Positions 10,801 through 21,547 of a stretch of 64,000 nucleotides of DNA are shown here, piece after piece. Position 1 is the stretch's first letter. Each line of letters starts with the position of its first letter. The DNA comes from Emiliania huxleyi CCMP1516 (taxonomy: Eukaryota > Haptophyta > Isochrysidales > Noelaerhabdaceae): assembly GCF_000372725.1 (NCBI RefSeq), contig NW_005196755.1:201969-265968 (forward strand). The letters run 5' to 3'. The notes under the pieces were generated by a model that worked only from the letters and a program-made list of their open reading frames with translations, was not told where the DNA came from and did not search any database. The position numbers were made by a program, and so were the translations under genes.

Positions 10801-12999
10801 TCCGCCACGTCGCGGGCAAGCGCGGACAGCCCGTGCCCTGCCTGCCACCCCGCGCTGCAGCCGAGACCGCCGGCCCTTTTGGCGCCCGTCTCGATCCTCC
10901 CCGCCATCTCAAAGCCGTCTGCCGCCATCTCAAAGCCATCTGCCGCCATCTCAAAGCCATCTGCCGCCATCTCAAAGCCATCTGCCGCCATCCCGGAGCC
11001 CTCCGCCGCCCTCCCGGAGCCGTCGTCCCACTCGCCGGTGACGAGATCGCCTAAGTAATAGTTAACTAGTCGTTAACTAATAGTCCATTCGGCGTCCCAC
11101 GCGCCGGTGACGAGATCGCCCAGGAAGAGCTCGCGCACGCGGTGGCGACCGGCGGGCGGCAGCGCGAGCAGGGCGGAGGGAGGCGCGTCGAAGTAGCGCG
11201 CCCACGCGGCCGCGTCGAGAGTCGCCGACATGAGGAGCAGCCTAATCTCGGGTAATCTCGGGTACTCTCGGGCAATCTCGCCACGAGCCTAGTCGCCGAC
11301 ATGAGGAGGAGCCGAAGCGACGGGCGCGCACGCAGTGTCGCGGCTCGCAGCTTCGCAAGCAAGAGGTCGACGCGTGCAGATCGCTCGTGCACCTCGTCCA
11401 CCACAAGATTAATTAATAGTTAATTCATAGTCAATTCCTAGTTAGTTAATAGTTAATTAATACTTAATTACTAGCTCATTAATAGCTCGTGCACCTCGCC
11501 CACCACCAGATGAGTGACTCCTGCCAGGCTCGCATCTCCCCCATATCTCCCCCATATCTCCCCCATATCTCCCCCATATCTCCCCCATATCTCCCCCATA
11601 TCTCGTGCACCTCGTCCACCACCAGATGCGTCACTCCCGCCAGGCTCGGGTCCCGCGCCAGCCGCCTAATTAACTATTCATCCACTATTAATTGACTATT
11701 AATTAAGCTCGGACCCCCCGCGCCAGCCGCCTCAGCATCACGCCGGCGCTGACATACCTACGTGCTCAACACGCAAACTCAGGGCGGGGAGACGGTGTTG
11801 CGCAGTGTCTTCAGAGCACCGCGTGAGGACGAGGGAGGCGAGTGCAGTGAATACGGCTGAGAGTACGGCCGAATACGGCTGAACACGGGTCCTCTCGAGC
11901 GCTGCTAGGAGTACACGAGTATGGGCTCCGCCTCTAGGCTGACATGCTCGATGGTGGCGACAGCCTCCGCCGACGGCGGAGCCGACTCCAGCAGCACCGC
12001 GTAACCGACGCTCCCCCGAGCCGCCACACCAGCCCCGCCACCCGCGCTGCTGCCGACCCCGCCGCCAGCCCCGCCGCCAGCCCAACCGCCACCACCGCCG
12101 ACACCACCGACATCGCCGCCTCCGCCACCATCGCCGCCGCCACCGCCGCCTCCGCCACCATCGCCGTCGCCACCACCACCGCCACCGCCGCCGCCGACGC
12201 AATTGCCGTCCGGGGCATGGAACCACTCACGCCGACGGAGCGGCGAGCGGCGAAGCGACGCCGGCGGCGGCTCGCCCCGCTCCTGCGCCACTCGCACCGC
12301 GGAGGCGACGGCGCTGATGCGGCGGGGCTGCACCACCACCACCCGGCACGCCTAACCAGCACCCAACGCCGTGTCTCAGTAGTGACGAATATGATCAGTG
12401 ACGAATCATTGATCGATACACTAGCTGGCTCAAGTGCGCGGGCGTGGCGACCGCAGTCCGGCTTCTCTTTGTGCGCATCAGCTCTTTCCTCTGCGGCGGA
12501 TACACAACGGCACGCCTGCACGCTTCCGCCGCCGGCAGCAGCGGCACCAGCGGCAGACAGCGCGGCCGCCTCCTCCGCCGCATCGGCGATCATCTGAGGC
12601 ACACGAGTCGTCTTGCCGGTTCCGGTCCCGCCACTCAGGATCACCGTCTGCTCGACGCTGACGCGCGCCTACAGCGCGGACTCGCCGACGGCGGGGTCTG
12701 AAGGCAGCATCGCGCAATGTACTCAGAGCACCACGTGAGTACTGGGGCTGCGAACACAGCGCAAATCGCCCGACCACATGTCCTCGCGAGCGAGGTGCAG
12801 TACGCAGAGACTCACGTTTGAATGCCATCTAGGCGTTCGCGCCAGGAGAGTCTCCCGCAGCTCGTCAATCGGAAGCGGCGAGCGCGGAGGCCGCCGGGGC
12901 CTCGCGGCGGGATGCTCCGGCAGCACCGGCGACGCCTCCGGCAGCAGCAGACATCCAGACTGCTGCTGCGGCTGCCGCTGCTGCCGCTGCCGCCGCCGC

Positions 13000-13036
<37 letters not shown>

Positions 13037-14704
13037 GCTGCCGCTGCTGCTTCTGCTCGGCGCATTCCGCCAAAACGGCGGCGGCGGCAGTCTGCACCTC
13101 CGCCACCGCCTGCTCAGGCAGCGCAGGCAGCTCTGCCACGGCCGCGCCTGAGAAAGAGAACGACGAAATCCAAGCAAGGGTTTATTCTTTTTCTCAGTCA
13201 GCTCTGCCACGGCCGCGCCGACAAGCGCCGGCGACGGCGCTGCTGCCGCAAGCGAAGCCTGCAGCCGACGCAGCTCAGTGCGGTGCGCCGGCGGCAACTC
13301 TGCGAGGAGCTTGCGGCAGGCGAGGACGTGCGAGGCGTGCTCGAGCGTCTCGAAGTCTGCGCCGTCGCGTTCGTACGCGCGCACGACGCAGAGAAGCCGC
13401 TGGCCTACCCTCGGACACGCTCGGCTGATCTCGGCCGATCTCGGCCGATCTCGGGAGGACACGGCGCAGAGGAGCCGGCTAGAGGAGCGAGCGGCAGCCT
13501 GCTGCTCACTTGCAGCACCGGCCCCGAGTGCTTGGAGAGCACCTAAGCAACAGCCAGCCGTCGACTAGCCGTCAACGAGTTTGGCATCGACAGCCTTGCA
13601 CGACACCTTGTTGCGCGAGACGGACAGCGTGCGCGAGAGCAGGCGCAGCGTGGCGAGGGAGGCGCGAGGCTCGGCGCGGCCAACCGGCGCCTAATCTCGG
13701 GTCATCTCGGGTCATCTCGGGTCATCTCGGGAGGCGCGAGGCTCGGCGCGGCCAACCGTCGCCTAAGACACCTCCGCCGACTCACGCGAGGCCTCTAGTC
13801 GCGGCGGGCCGGGGCTCGTCTGCCCGCCTGTCCGCCACCAGTGCGAGTGCTGAAACGACTCTCAGGGGGAGGCGAGAGGCCCAGCGCAGCCGACTCGTGC
13901 CTCGGCCATCACAGCAGTGATGCTCCGCGTAATCTCGGGTAATCTCAGGTAATCGCGTGCCTCGGCCATCACAGCAGTGATGCTCCGCGTGGTTTGGGAG
14001 AGAGCGGTCGAGAGCGGCGCGTCTGCACCGAGCTCGAGGAGGGCGTGGAGGTCGACGCCTGCGTGGTCGGACAGCTCGATCATTGGGCGTAGGGTCGGGG
14101 TCGGGGTTAGAGTCGGGGTTAGAGTCGGGGTTAGAGTCGGGGTTAGAGTCGGGGTTGGAGTCGGGGTTAGAGTCGGGGTTGGAGTCGGGGTTGGGTCGGG
14201 GTTGGGATTGGTGGAGGCGTGAGGCAGAGCTGTGCATGTGTTCAGGCCTGCATCTTCGTGTAGCTCCAGCAGAGTCTTCTGGATGGCCGCGAGCACCGCC
14301 GCGCGCTTCCGCGTCGCGAGCGCGCCCGTCCGAACCAGCTTCGTGTAGCCGAACGCGTCCGCGAGTGGAGGCGGCAGCGGCAGGTGCAGCGTGCAGACGT
14401 GCCGAGGCCTGCGGGCGGTGCCCATCGGACGAACGTCGTAGGTGGGCTCGACGCCGTGCGCCGCACAGAAGCCGCTCATCACGCGTGCCGCGTGATTGGA
14501 CAGGATCTCGCTCACTGGCGCCCGGCTGGCGGCCGCTGCTGCAGCAGCCGCCGCCGCTGCCACTCGCGGCCGGCCGTCCCGAGCGAGAGCCGCCGACGAA
14601 AGGCTACTGCCACTGCTGCTGCCGCTACTGCGTGTCGCAATGCTGCGCACAGCGGGAGCGACGGTTCGCGAGGTGAGCAGACGTGCTGCCTGTGCTGCCC
14701 GCAT
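7887..14704 (-). CDS. DEAH/RHA-family RNA helicase with N-terminal dsRBD-like domain
   Basis: Many-exon superfamily 2 helicase read on the minus strand. ATG 14704 begins a Ser/Arg/Ala-rich leader (MRAAQAARLLTSRTVAP) that could be an organelle presequence. A dsRBD-like segment follows near 14510-14250 (EILSNHAARVMSGFCAAHGV). Motif I GGTGTGKTT is at 12632-12606, motif II DEVH at 11399-11388, motif III SAT near 11295 and again near 11223 (an intron-flanking duplication), motif V ATSIAETSITIPG near 10243-10203, and motif VI QRAGRVGR near 9991-9966. The last exon (8435-7887, stop at 7887) holds the OB-fold end VGTAAVAPLPLVLFGG and LLDDWICASD, typical of DHX9/29/36-like proteins. A 207-base gap (9293-9499) falls inside the gene. 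Numerous introns are bounded by duplicated exon pieces. Identity as a DEAH/RHA helicase is firm; the orthologue is not. Confidence 0.85.
8466..8850 (-). repeat. Serial intron insertions with repeated exon boundary
   Basis: Minus-strand copies of a boundary segment (GGCGTGGCCTTCGGCTC and close variants) occur four times, near 8604, 8670, 8742 and 8815. They are separated by a TA-rich palindromic insert and two unrelated short inserts, and the later copies follow CAG or TAG. A further duplication of GTCACCCAGCCCGGCCGTG flanks an insert made of GTGTCTAGGAA repeats at 8515-8557. Confidence 0.7.
9293..9499. other. Assembly gap (207 N)
   Basis: Run of N inside the helicase gene. Coding sequence between motif VI and the C-terminal OB-fold exons may be missing. 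Confidence 1.
10915..11000 (-). repeat. 21-bp coding minisatellite in the helicase
   Basis: The 21-bp unit gives MAADGFE four to five times in frame on the minus strand, in the stretch between motifs III and V. The unit length keeps the frame, so it may be translated as an acidic insert. Confidence 0.6.
11036..11106 (-). repeat. TA-rich palindromic introner with ~27-nt flanking duplication
   Basis: The copies of a segment ending GCCGGTGACGAGATCGCC lie on both sides of an insert made of TAATAGTTAACTAGTCGTTA-type palindromes. On the minus strand the insert ends in TTAG before GCGATCTCG, giving a GC-AG intron whose start repeats the next exon. Confidence 0.8.
11400..11715 (-). repeat. Three adjacent introns sharing exon-boundary duplications
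   Basis: GCTCGTGCACCTCGTCCACC recurs near 11383, 11488 and 11602, and GTCACTCCCGCCAGGCTCG-like sequence recurs near 11515 and 11630. The cores are TA-rich palindromes (11407-11487 and 11669-11705) and a CCCCCATATCT repeat (11535-11606). Only one copy of each exon piece can be used in the mature message. Confidence 0.75.
11757..11938 (-). repeat. Introner family C copy in the helicase gene
   Basis: The minus-strand sequence contains CTCGAGAGGAC, GTATTCACTG, CACGCGGTGCTCTGAAG and ACTGCGCAACACCG, and ends in GAGCACGTAG. The same order and motifs are found in the intron at 44313-44492 of another gene. Confidence 0.85.
12668..12830 (-). repeat. Introner family C copy, diverged
   Basis: The minus strand has CACGTGGTGCTCTGAGTACA followed by TTGCGC and ends in GCTGTAG before the exon encoding VSVEQTVILSGG. 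Only the central part is clearly like the other family members. Confidence 0.6.
14085..14215 (-). repeat. GGGGTTAGAGTC minisatellite in a helicase intron
   Basis: About ten units of GGGGTTAGAGTC and variants (12 bp) fill an intron of the dsRBD-like region. The unit resembles degenerate telomere sequence but is plainly a local tandem array. Confidence 0.75.
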
Positions 14705-14828
14705 GGGGACACCGCGGCCCCCATCGTCCAGCGAAAGAATTCTACTCAGCAAAGAATTAAGGCATGTCACGTTCCACGGTCTTTGCGCCGAAAGAATTCC
14801 GAGTGCGAGCGAAAAGAAATCCACGGCC
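14705..14828. promoter_or_regulatory. Compact bidirectional promoter, helicase / NHL-BTB
   Basis: Only 124 bp separate the two divergent start codons. The segment contains AAAGAATTCTACTCAGC, AAAGAATTAAGG and GAAAGAATTCCGAG, an AATTC-rich motif also met near other starts in the window. Promoter function is inferred from geometry. Confidence 0.4.
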
Positions 14829-16505
14829 ATGTCGATGGCGTCGCCCTCCCGCAAGCGCCCCCGCAGCGAGGAGGAGGGCGAGCCCGTGGCGGTCGCTGCC
14901 GGCTTCGAGGCGCCCATCTTTGGCGCGCGCGCCGTCGGCCAGGTCACAACGCTCGTGCTCGAGGGCGAGGACGGACCTCTGGCGTCACTCACCCTGCGCG
15001 GCATCGCGAGCGATCACGCGGGCGCCTGGTACGTCGCGACTAAGGACTCGGTGCTGCACATCTCGGCGGCCGGGCGCGTGCGCACCGTGGCGACCTGCGA
15101 AGGCGGCGGGTTCTCCGGCGTCGCCCTCAGCCCGGACGGGAGAGCGCTGTTTGTGGCGGATGCCGGCAACAACAAGATCCGTCGGATGGAGGTTGCGTCG
15201 GGTGCTGTGACGACGCTCGCGGGTAGCGGCGAAGGTGGCGATGCAGACGGCGTCGGCGGCGCGGCGCAGTTCTACGGCCCACGCGGCGTCGCAATTAGCC
15301 CGGACGGGAGCGTGCTGTTTGTGGCGGACTCCGACAACCAGAAGATCCGGCGGGTGGAGGTGGCGACGGGCGCGGTGACTACGCTCGCGGGCAGCGGCGA
15401 AGGTGGCGATGCAGACGGCGTTGGCGGCGCGGCGCAGTTCGACTGGCCATACGCCCTCGCAATCAGCCCGGACGGGAGCGCGCTGTTTGTGGCGGACTCC
15501 GACAACCACAAGATCAGGCGGGTGGAGGTGGCGACGGGCGCAGTCACTACGCTCGCGGGCAGCGGCGTAGAAGGCAGCATCGATGGCGTGGGCGGCGCGG
15601 CGCAGTTCCGCCTCCCACACGGCGTCACGATCAGCCCAGACGGGAGCGCGTTGTTTGTGGCGGACTGCATCAACAACAAGATCCGGCGGGTGGAGGTGGC
15701 GACGGGCGCGGTGACTACGCTCGCGGGTAGCGGCGCCGAGGGCAGCGTCGATGGCGTGGGCGGCGCGGCGCAGTTCGAATACCCAGTCTTCCTCGCCATT
15801 AGCCCGGACGGCACAACGCTTTTGGTCCGCATGGAGGGCTCGGCTCTCCGCCAGGTCTGCGTGGCTGCGCCTCCTCCGCCTCCCTCCTTCGCGCCGCTCG
15901 TGGTTCCGCCCTCCACCTTCTCCGCCGACATGGCCAACACGTGGGGCGACGCCACCCTCCCCACCGGCCTGGTCACCTTCCTGGTCGGCGACGACGAGGA
16001 GCGCATCGAGCACGTGAGCAAGGCCAACCTCTGCGTTCGGTCCGTGTTCTTTCGGACCATGTTTGGCATCGGCATGAAGGAGCGCGACGCCGCCGAGGTC
16101 ACGGTGCTCGAAACGGACCTCGCCAGCTTCACCGCCCTCGTCCGCTACCTCCTCACCGACCAGCTCGACCTCGGCGAGGGGGAGGGCGAGCAGGCGCGGC
16201 GCGCGCTCGTGCTGCGGCAGCTGGCGCACAAGTACCAGGTGCCGCGCCTCGAGCTGCTCTGTGCGCAGGCGCTGCAGGAGAGCGTCGCGCCGGCGACCGC
16301 CGTGCCGCTGCTCGAGGCGGCGCACACGACGGGCGACGGGCGGCTCCTCGCGCAGTGCCGCCGCTTCGTGGCCGACCACGCCGCCGAGGTGCGGGCGAGC
16401 GGCGGCGTGGAGCAGCTGCGCGACCTGGGCGTGGCCAAGGGGCTGCTCGGCGACGCGCTCGACCAGGTGGCGGAGCTCAAGGGGGCGCTGCGCAGCCACT
16501 CGTAG
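14829..16505 (+). CDS. NHL-repeat beta-propeller protein with C-terminal BTB domain
   Basis: Intronless, 558 residues from ATG 14829 (MSMASPSRKRPRSEEEGEP, with a possible nuclear localisation signal). Residues about 35-335 form NHL/SMP30-like repeats. The unit ISPDGSALFVADSDNHKIRR then VEVATGAVTTLAGSG is clear at least four times and is likely to complete a propeller. About 370-500 is a BTB/POZ domain (VTFLVGDDEERIEHVSKANL then VRSVFFRTMFGIGMKERD) with a BACK-like helical tail (AHTTGDGRLLAQCRRFVADH). BTB proteins usually dimerise and act as CUL3 ubiquitin-ligase adaptors, with the propeller choosing the substrate; that role is inferred. The gene shares a 124-bp divergent promoter with the helicase. 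An 18-bp repeat (GCAGCCACTCGTAGTGC) follows the stop. Confidence 0.85.
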   Translation: MSMASPSRKRPRSEEEGEPVAVAAGFEAPIFGARAVGQVTTLVLEGEDGPLASLTLRGIASDHAGAWYVATKDSVLHISAAGRVRTVATCEGGGFSGVALSPDGRALFVADAGNNKIRRMEVASGAVTTLAGSGEGGDADGVGGAAQFYGPRGVAISPDGSVLFVADSDNQKIRRVEVATGAVTTLAGSGEGGDADGVGGAAQFDWPYALAISPDGSALFVADSDNHKIRRVEVATGAVTTLAGSGVEGSIDGVGGAAQFRLPHGVTISPDGSALFVADCINNKIRRVEVATGAVTTLAGSGAEGSVDGVGGAAQFEYPVFLAISPDGTTLLVRMEGSALRQVCVAAPPPPPSFAPLVVPPSTFSADMANTWGDATLPTGLVTFLVGDDEERIEHVSKANLCVRSVFFRTMFGIGMKERDAAEVTVLETDLASFTALVRYLLTDQLDLGEGEGEQARRALVLRQLAHKYQVPRLELLCAQALQESVAPATAVPLLEAAHTTGDGRLLAQCRRFVADHAAEVRASGGVEQLRDLGVAKGLLGDALDQVAELKGALRSHS

Positions 16506-17807
16506 TGCGCAGCCACTCGTAGTGCGCAGCCACTCGTGGTGCGGAGCGCCATGTACACAGTGCATATTGGCTTCCTTCGTTGTTGACGTTGTTTTATTGT
16601 GACTTGCGTGTGAGTCTGTGACGAGCTGACAATTGGCATGTGCTCTCTGATCGCACACAGCTGCGGCCACGCCGGGGCATGGCTGACGTAGCGGCGGCCG
16701 AACAGCACGGAGCGAGCCGCGCGGGATCCGGATCGGAACGCTAGACCACACGACGCCGTGGCGGGCGCCGCCCGCCGCGGACCCACACACATATCACATT
16801 CTCGGCTATCCACGTGGAAAAAAAAGCTAAAAGGCGCCGAGAACCCGCGAAATGGGCTCTACGATCTGTGCCACTGTGGCGCCCCGGACAGAGAGACGGC
16901 AGACGCCCGGCGTAAGGAGAACTGTGTACACGCGGATATACAACCGGTAGTGGTTTCCCCCCCATTGGTCTACTCTACTCGTTACGGCTGGCTCACTCCT
17001 CTCAGGCTCGGCGAATAGTGCGCAATACTCAGGCAGCCGCTCGGCGAATAGAATTTCTCGATCTTCTCGAGGTGGATATCCTTTGGCCGCGTTGGGTAGC
17101 GAGGATACGCCGTGTAGATATTTGAATATCTTGGTGACACGTGTGTTACAGACAGGGGCTGGGACCCACCCATGAGAGCGCCGGCCATTGTACTTGTTCA
17201 TCACTCTCAACCCATTTTGCCTCATGGCGCCAGTCGAACCCCGGTCCCAACGAGATTCGAACTGGCAGCCACTCGATGACTTGATGGGTCGCAGTCTCGA
17301 ACTGCATGTGAGCGGGCGCTGTGGGTTCGCACTCCCAGATCGTCCATCGACCCTCATGACCTCCTGTGGTCTCTCTGAGTCTGCCACCAGGGGGCGTGAT
17401 CCCGGCCCGTGCGCTCTGCTCTCGAAGGCGGCGGCTCCCCCGCCGTCGCCGATCTCGTCTTCGTCTGCCCGCTTGACACTCGTGATTGAGATGCCCACCT
17501 CGCCGCCGGGAGGCGACGTAAACAGTGGCTGTCTCACGACGCCTCGAGGTGCGTTGAGCTGACTGCAACCAGAATTTTAGAATTTTACAACAAAACTCGA
17601 ATTTTAGAATTTTACAACAAAAGGCGGTCGCACGACACGATTCACGCACGCGGCAGGCGAGGCCAAAAAGAATTTTTCACACGTCCATCGCCCTCCTTCG
17701 CAGCCCGTCTCGCCGTAGTCCTGTTGGACTGCATAGCGAGTCGATCTCCTTGACGCTCATCTCCCGCCCAGCCAACTAACTAACAGCGGTCCCCACTACT
17801 CACACGG
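16506..17807. other. Spacer with short repeats
   Basis: It holds three units of the 18-bp CACTCGTAGTGCGCAGC repeat at 16495-16545, a GGCTCGGCGAATAG duplication at 17008-17048, an R3 copy at 17055-17105, and two near-identical ~30-bp AT-rich units (AGAATTTTACAACAAAA) at 17570-17622. No gene recognised. Confidence 0.5.
17055..17105 (+). repeat. Dispersed repeat R3
   Basis: It carries TTCTCGAGGTGGATATCCTT and GGCCGCGTTGGGTAGCGAGG, nearly identical to the reverse copy at 51262-51328. Confidence 0.75.
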
Positions 17808-19337
17808 TCACGCGCCGGGCAGCGGGGTCGGGATGGGAAGTCCGAGCCGCTCGGCGGTCTTCCGCGCCTCCTCCAGCGAGATGAGCTGCACTCCCTTCCC
17901 GTCACGCAGTCGCGCCGCCCGCTGCCCGTCCGCAGCCCACGCGACGCCCTCGCCGACGTGGGCATCCTCCTTGTAGAAGCCAGTATCCACGTCGCCGTTG
18001 GCGTACCGGTAAACGCCGCCCCCCTCCCTCTGGCCCGCCCTGAACTCGCCCTCGTAGACGTTGCCGTTGGCGAACCTAAACACGCCGCGCCCCTCAATTG
18101 TATCCGCCTTGAACTCGCCCTCGTAGACGTTGCCGTTGGCGAGCCGGCAAATGCCGCGCCCCTCCGGCAGGCCCGCCTTCCACTCGCCATCGTAGGCGTC
18201 ACCATCGGCGCCCCGCATGACGCCCTTCCCCTCCATCATGCCCGCCACGAACTCGCCGTCGTAGACGTCGCCATTTGCCCACCTGTAGACGCCGCGCCCC
18301 TCCCTCTCACCCGCCTTGAACTCGCCCTCGTAGACGGCGCCGCTAGCCCACCGGGCGATGCCGACGCCCTCCCTTTCACCCGCTGTCCACCCACCCTCGT
18401 ACACCTCGCCGCTGGCGAACCGGTAGACGCCACGCCCCTCCTTCTCGCCCGCTTTGTACTCGCCATCATAGACGTTTCCGTTGGCGTACCGGAAGACGCC
18501 GCGCCCCTCCCTCCGACCGGCCTTCCACTCGCCATCGTAGATGTCGCCACCGGCGGACCGCCAGACGCCGCGTCCCTCGGGCAGACCCGCCTTCAGCCCG
18601 CCCTCATAGTCGCCGTGGCGGTACCGCATGGCGCCGTGCCCCGCGTAACCGCCCTTGTCCTTGTCCGCTTCATCTGCCGCCGCCACTGCCGCTTGCACTG
18701 CCGTCCGAATCGCCGTTGCTTTGTCGGCCTCTGATGACGCCACAGCCGCTGCTGCCACTGCCGCTTCCGCTGCTGCCACTGCTGCTTCCACTGCCGCCCG
18801 AACCGCCGTTGCTTTGTCGGCCTCTGATGACGCCACAGCCGCTGCTACTGCCGCCGCCTTGTCCGCCTCTGCTGCCTTCAGCATGCGCAGCGCCTTGTGG
18901 AGTCGTGCGATGAGCCGCGACTTGGTCACCGCTGGTGCGTCGAGCACCCGGGACTTGTACGAGCGGAAGGCCGCCTGAACCCGCGTCGCCGACCTCTCGT
19001 GCAACAGCCGCGCCCGCTCGACGATGGCAGCGTGGCGGCGCGTATAGGCGGCGACTTTGCTGGCCGCTCTCCGCACCGCCATCAGCTGCCGCCTCGCAAG
19101 CAGCCTGCGAGCAGCGGCCTGGATCTTCGTCGCCGTGCGCTGCTTGCTATCGTAGCAGCACGCCGTGGCCTTGGTTCGCCACATAGCGTGAATGCAGCTT
19201 CGCAGGAACTCCTTGCTCGGGCAGGGGCTAACCGCGCCACCTTCCTTGAACGTGTCCGCCTCGGCTGCATGGATCTTCTCGAGTGCCCGGCGCTGCCCCT
19301 CGACTATCGCCGCCATTTGCTTGAGTCGCTCAGCCAT
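17808..19337 (-). CDS. MORN-repeat protein with IQ-like motifs
   Basis: Intronless, 509 residues. The N-terminal third is helical and basic, with two IQ-like calmodulin-binding motifs (ATKIQAAARRLLARRQ and ATRVQAAFRSYKSRV). An Ala-rich coiled region (about 175-235) follows, with repeated ASSEADKATA units. From about 240 to 465 there are ten or so MORN repeats (YDGEWKAGRREGRGVFRYAN type, 23 residues each). MORN arrays bind membrane lipids or scaffold cytoskeletal structures, and IQ motifs suggest calcium/calmodulin control; the actual role is unknown. The start MAERLKQMAAIVEGQ is the first ATG of the frame. The repeat unit length (69 bp) keeps other frames open, which explains spurious overlapping frames. 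Confidence 0.85.
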   Translation of the reverse strand: MAERLKQMAAIVEGQRRALEKIHAAEADTFKEGGAVSPCPSKEFLRSCIHAMWRTKATACCYDSKQRTATKIQAAARRLLARRQLMAVRRAASKVAAYTRRHAAIVERARLLHERSATRVQAAFRSYKSRVLDAPAVTKSRLIARLHKALRMLKAAEADKAAAVAAAVASSEADKATAVRAAVEAAVAAAEAAVAAAAVASSEADKATAIRTAVQAAVAAADEADKDKGGYAGHGAMRYRHGDYEGGLKAGLPEGRGVWRSAGGDIYDGEWKAGRREGRGVFRYANGNVYDGEYKAGEKEGRGVYRFASGEVYEGGWTAGEREGVGIARWASGAVYEGEFKAGEREGRGVYRWANGDVYDGEFVAGMMEGKGVMRGADGDAYDGEWKAGLPEGRGICRLANGNVYEGEFKADTIEGRGVFRFANGNVYEGEFRAGQREGGGVYRYANGDVDTGFYKEDAHVGEGVAWAADGQRAARLRDGKGVQLISLEEARKTAERLGLPIPTPLPGA

Positions 19338-19530
19338 TTGCCGCTGCTGCTACAGGAGGAGCGAGGCGTCAGTGGTTGGCTCCTCTGCCGCCGTGTCTTG
19401 CGACGAGAGCGAGGCGGCGGGCTCTGAGGATCTTGAGGCGACGCTCGTGACCGGCTACACAGAGCCGGGGTACAGAGCAGAGGGGTATAAACAAAATAAA
19501 TAAAACTCCCAGCTCCCAGTCCTAGTACAC

Positions 19531-20808
19531 TTGGGCGGGCACAGCCGAGTCGTCAACACAGCCTACGGCCTCGGAGACGAGTCGGGGGCCGTGGAGTTGG
19601 AGGGGGGGTGTGCTCAGGGAGCCCCAGGAAGCCCGAGCATATACAACTGGACGGTGGCCCCGGCACGAGCCTACGCCGAAGCAGGCCTGCCCGGGTACGA
19701 ACTGCTCTCGCTCAGCCCCGGAAGGGGAGATGCGGGAGAGGAGGCGGGGACGAGCAGAGGCACCCTCCCCCAGTATGCAGACGACGACGCCCTGATGAAC
19801 GGAGGCCAGGCGGAAGGCAGGAAAGGCGCCGAGGCAGTGGCCGAGGAGCTCAGGGAGGCGGCTGAAAGGCTGGCGATGGGGTACGCCGTGGCGGGCGTAC
19901 GCAATCGACACCAGAAGTGCATCCTGGACATGAGCCCAGAGGCCGAGAGACTGCTCGGAGGGGAGTTCCGGCTCCATATAGTGGCGCTAGACGAGGAGGG
20001 AAGGCTCGTGAGATGCAGCGTCACGACGGTCTCTCACAAGGCAGCGAGCGCGGAAAAGGGACCAGAGACGTCCAGGGGGTCGGCCCGTTACCTCGGGGCC
20101 CATCTTAGTGCTCGGGGGGGCGGTGGAGGTGGACCGGAACGGTTCTGGGAGGAACAGGACGCAGTGGCGCGCAGAACAGCTATGGCATTTGACAGAAGCA
20201 CGGCATCCATCCAACCGAACTTCCCTGTGACGACGCTAGCAGCGGCGGGTGTGTTGTACCAGCGAGTGAAGCTGATGTGGGTGGCCCACCCCCCGGGCCC
20301 CGAGGTGTTGGAGACGGCCCGTGTGGTGGCCGCTCGGGCGTCGTTGCGAGCCCTCCGGCTAGCCCCCACCCCGCTCACGGCCCAGCGCTCGGCGGCGATG
20401 GAGGTGGTGCTGCTCCCGCTAGACCTGGGAGGGTGCGGAACAATGGACCCGGCAACCAACCTGGCCAAGGACATAGCGGTGAACACCCTGGCGGGACTAC
20501 AACACCAGGCTGCAGCGGTGAGGAGGTCGTACACCATCCGGATAGAGGAGGCCACGCGAGACCAGCCGATGGGGGGGGATGACTCGGCGACGCGATGCCC
20601 TCGGAGTCGGTGGAGCCGGAAGAAGCTGGCGAGGACGAAGGGCGGCAGCGGAGGAGGCGGCACCAACAACGAGGGAAACGGCCACACCGGCCGTCGCATG
20701 ACGCTCGGGAGACGTGCAAGAGAGCTAATCAAGGAGGATCGGGACCCTGGGAAGACGGGGGGTAGAGCCCTCAGGCGGGGGGGTCTACTCAGCGACCTGT
20801 GCGAGTAA
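19531..20808 (+). mobile_element. Non-LTR retrotransposon reverse-transcriptase remnant
   Basis: A 425-codon frame carries the C-terminal half of a LINE-type reverse transcriptase: GCAQGAPGSPSIYNW (the QGxPxSP motif), PQYADDDAL (the catalytic YADD box), then a thumb/connection region. The finger motifs that should precede QG are missing, and no endonuclease domain precedes it, so the copy is 5'-truncated, as LINE copies often are. The frame ends in basic low-complexity sequence. It lies between the MORN gene and bL35 and is oriented away from the MORN gene. Strictly it is a dead fragment unless an upstream part lies elsewhere. Confidence 0.75.
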
Positions 20809-21069
20809 GCGCGGAGTGGTGGTGTGGGGCGTGCAGTAACCTGGTTTGTGGAGCTCCCGCAGATTACCTAGAGAGCACGGCATTCGGGGCCATGATGTCA
20901 GTTCCCCGATTTGACGGCTTTTTTGGATTCTCCCGCCCCCCGACCCCTCTCTTGGATTTTTTTTGTAGTGGAGAGAATCAAGGAATCTTTCTGCTCTGGC
21001 AGGCAGCTGCATCATTCCCCTTTACTTCAATCAGCTGTGTACATTCAAGTGCTATTACTGTCTGTATAG

Positions 21070-21172
21070 CTGTCTAGACGCTCCGATTTTGCTGTCTGGA
21101 CGCTGTCTGGACACTGTCTGGACGCTGTCTGGACGTTGTCTGGACGCTGTCTGGACGCTGTCTGGACGTGGA
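21070..21172 (+). repeat. CTGTCTGGACG minisatellite
   Basis: About eight 11-12-bp units of GCTGTCTGGAC in tandem. Confidence 0.85.
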
Positions 21173-21547
21173 AGATCGTCTGAGGTGTGAATAGATAGAC
21201 CTGCTGCGCACAGGCCGCCGGAAGGCACAGGCGGCTGGCGCGTCAGCTGCACAGGTGCGAGCGCCGCCGCCTCGCCGATCGCCCCGCCTTTGCAGGCTGC
21301 TTTGCCGGCGCGCCTCCAGGCGGCACCCGCCCGAGCCAATCCACCTCGGCCGCGATCACAGCCTGCTCGGCCGCCTGGTCCGCGAGGCAAGCGCCCGCCA
21401 GACTGCGACGAGGCCGCCGCGCGCACCAGCGACGCACAGATTCGCTGCCACAGCTGCTGCTCTTGCTTGGGCGGCGAGAAGCGCCGTCTTTGCGGCGTCT
21501 GTCGCGGCGGAGGGAGGGCGGTTCGGCGGCGATGGGAAAGGACGGCG

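Noticed and set aside
13862-15004. Minus-strand frame extending over the NHL-BTB start as one large N-terminus of the helicase
   Set aside because: It crosses the 124-bp divergent promoter; ATG 14704 gives a sensible leader, and the upstream part is antisense to the NHL-BTB coding sequence.
14985-16790. 601-codon minus-strand frame
   Set aside because: Antisense shadow of the NHL-BTB gene, caused by GC-rich repeat codons.
17200-17330. tRNA suggested by GGTTCGACTGG and GTTCGAATCTCG
   Set aside because: No correctly spaced A box and no acceptor or anticodon stems could be formed.
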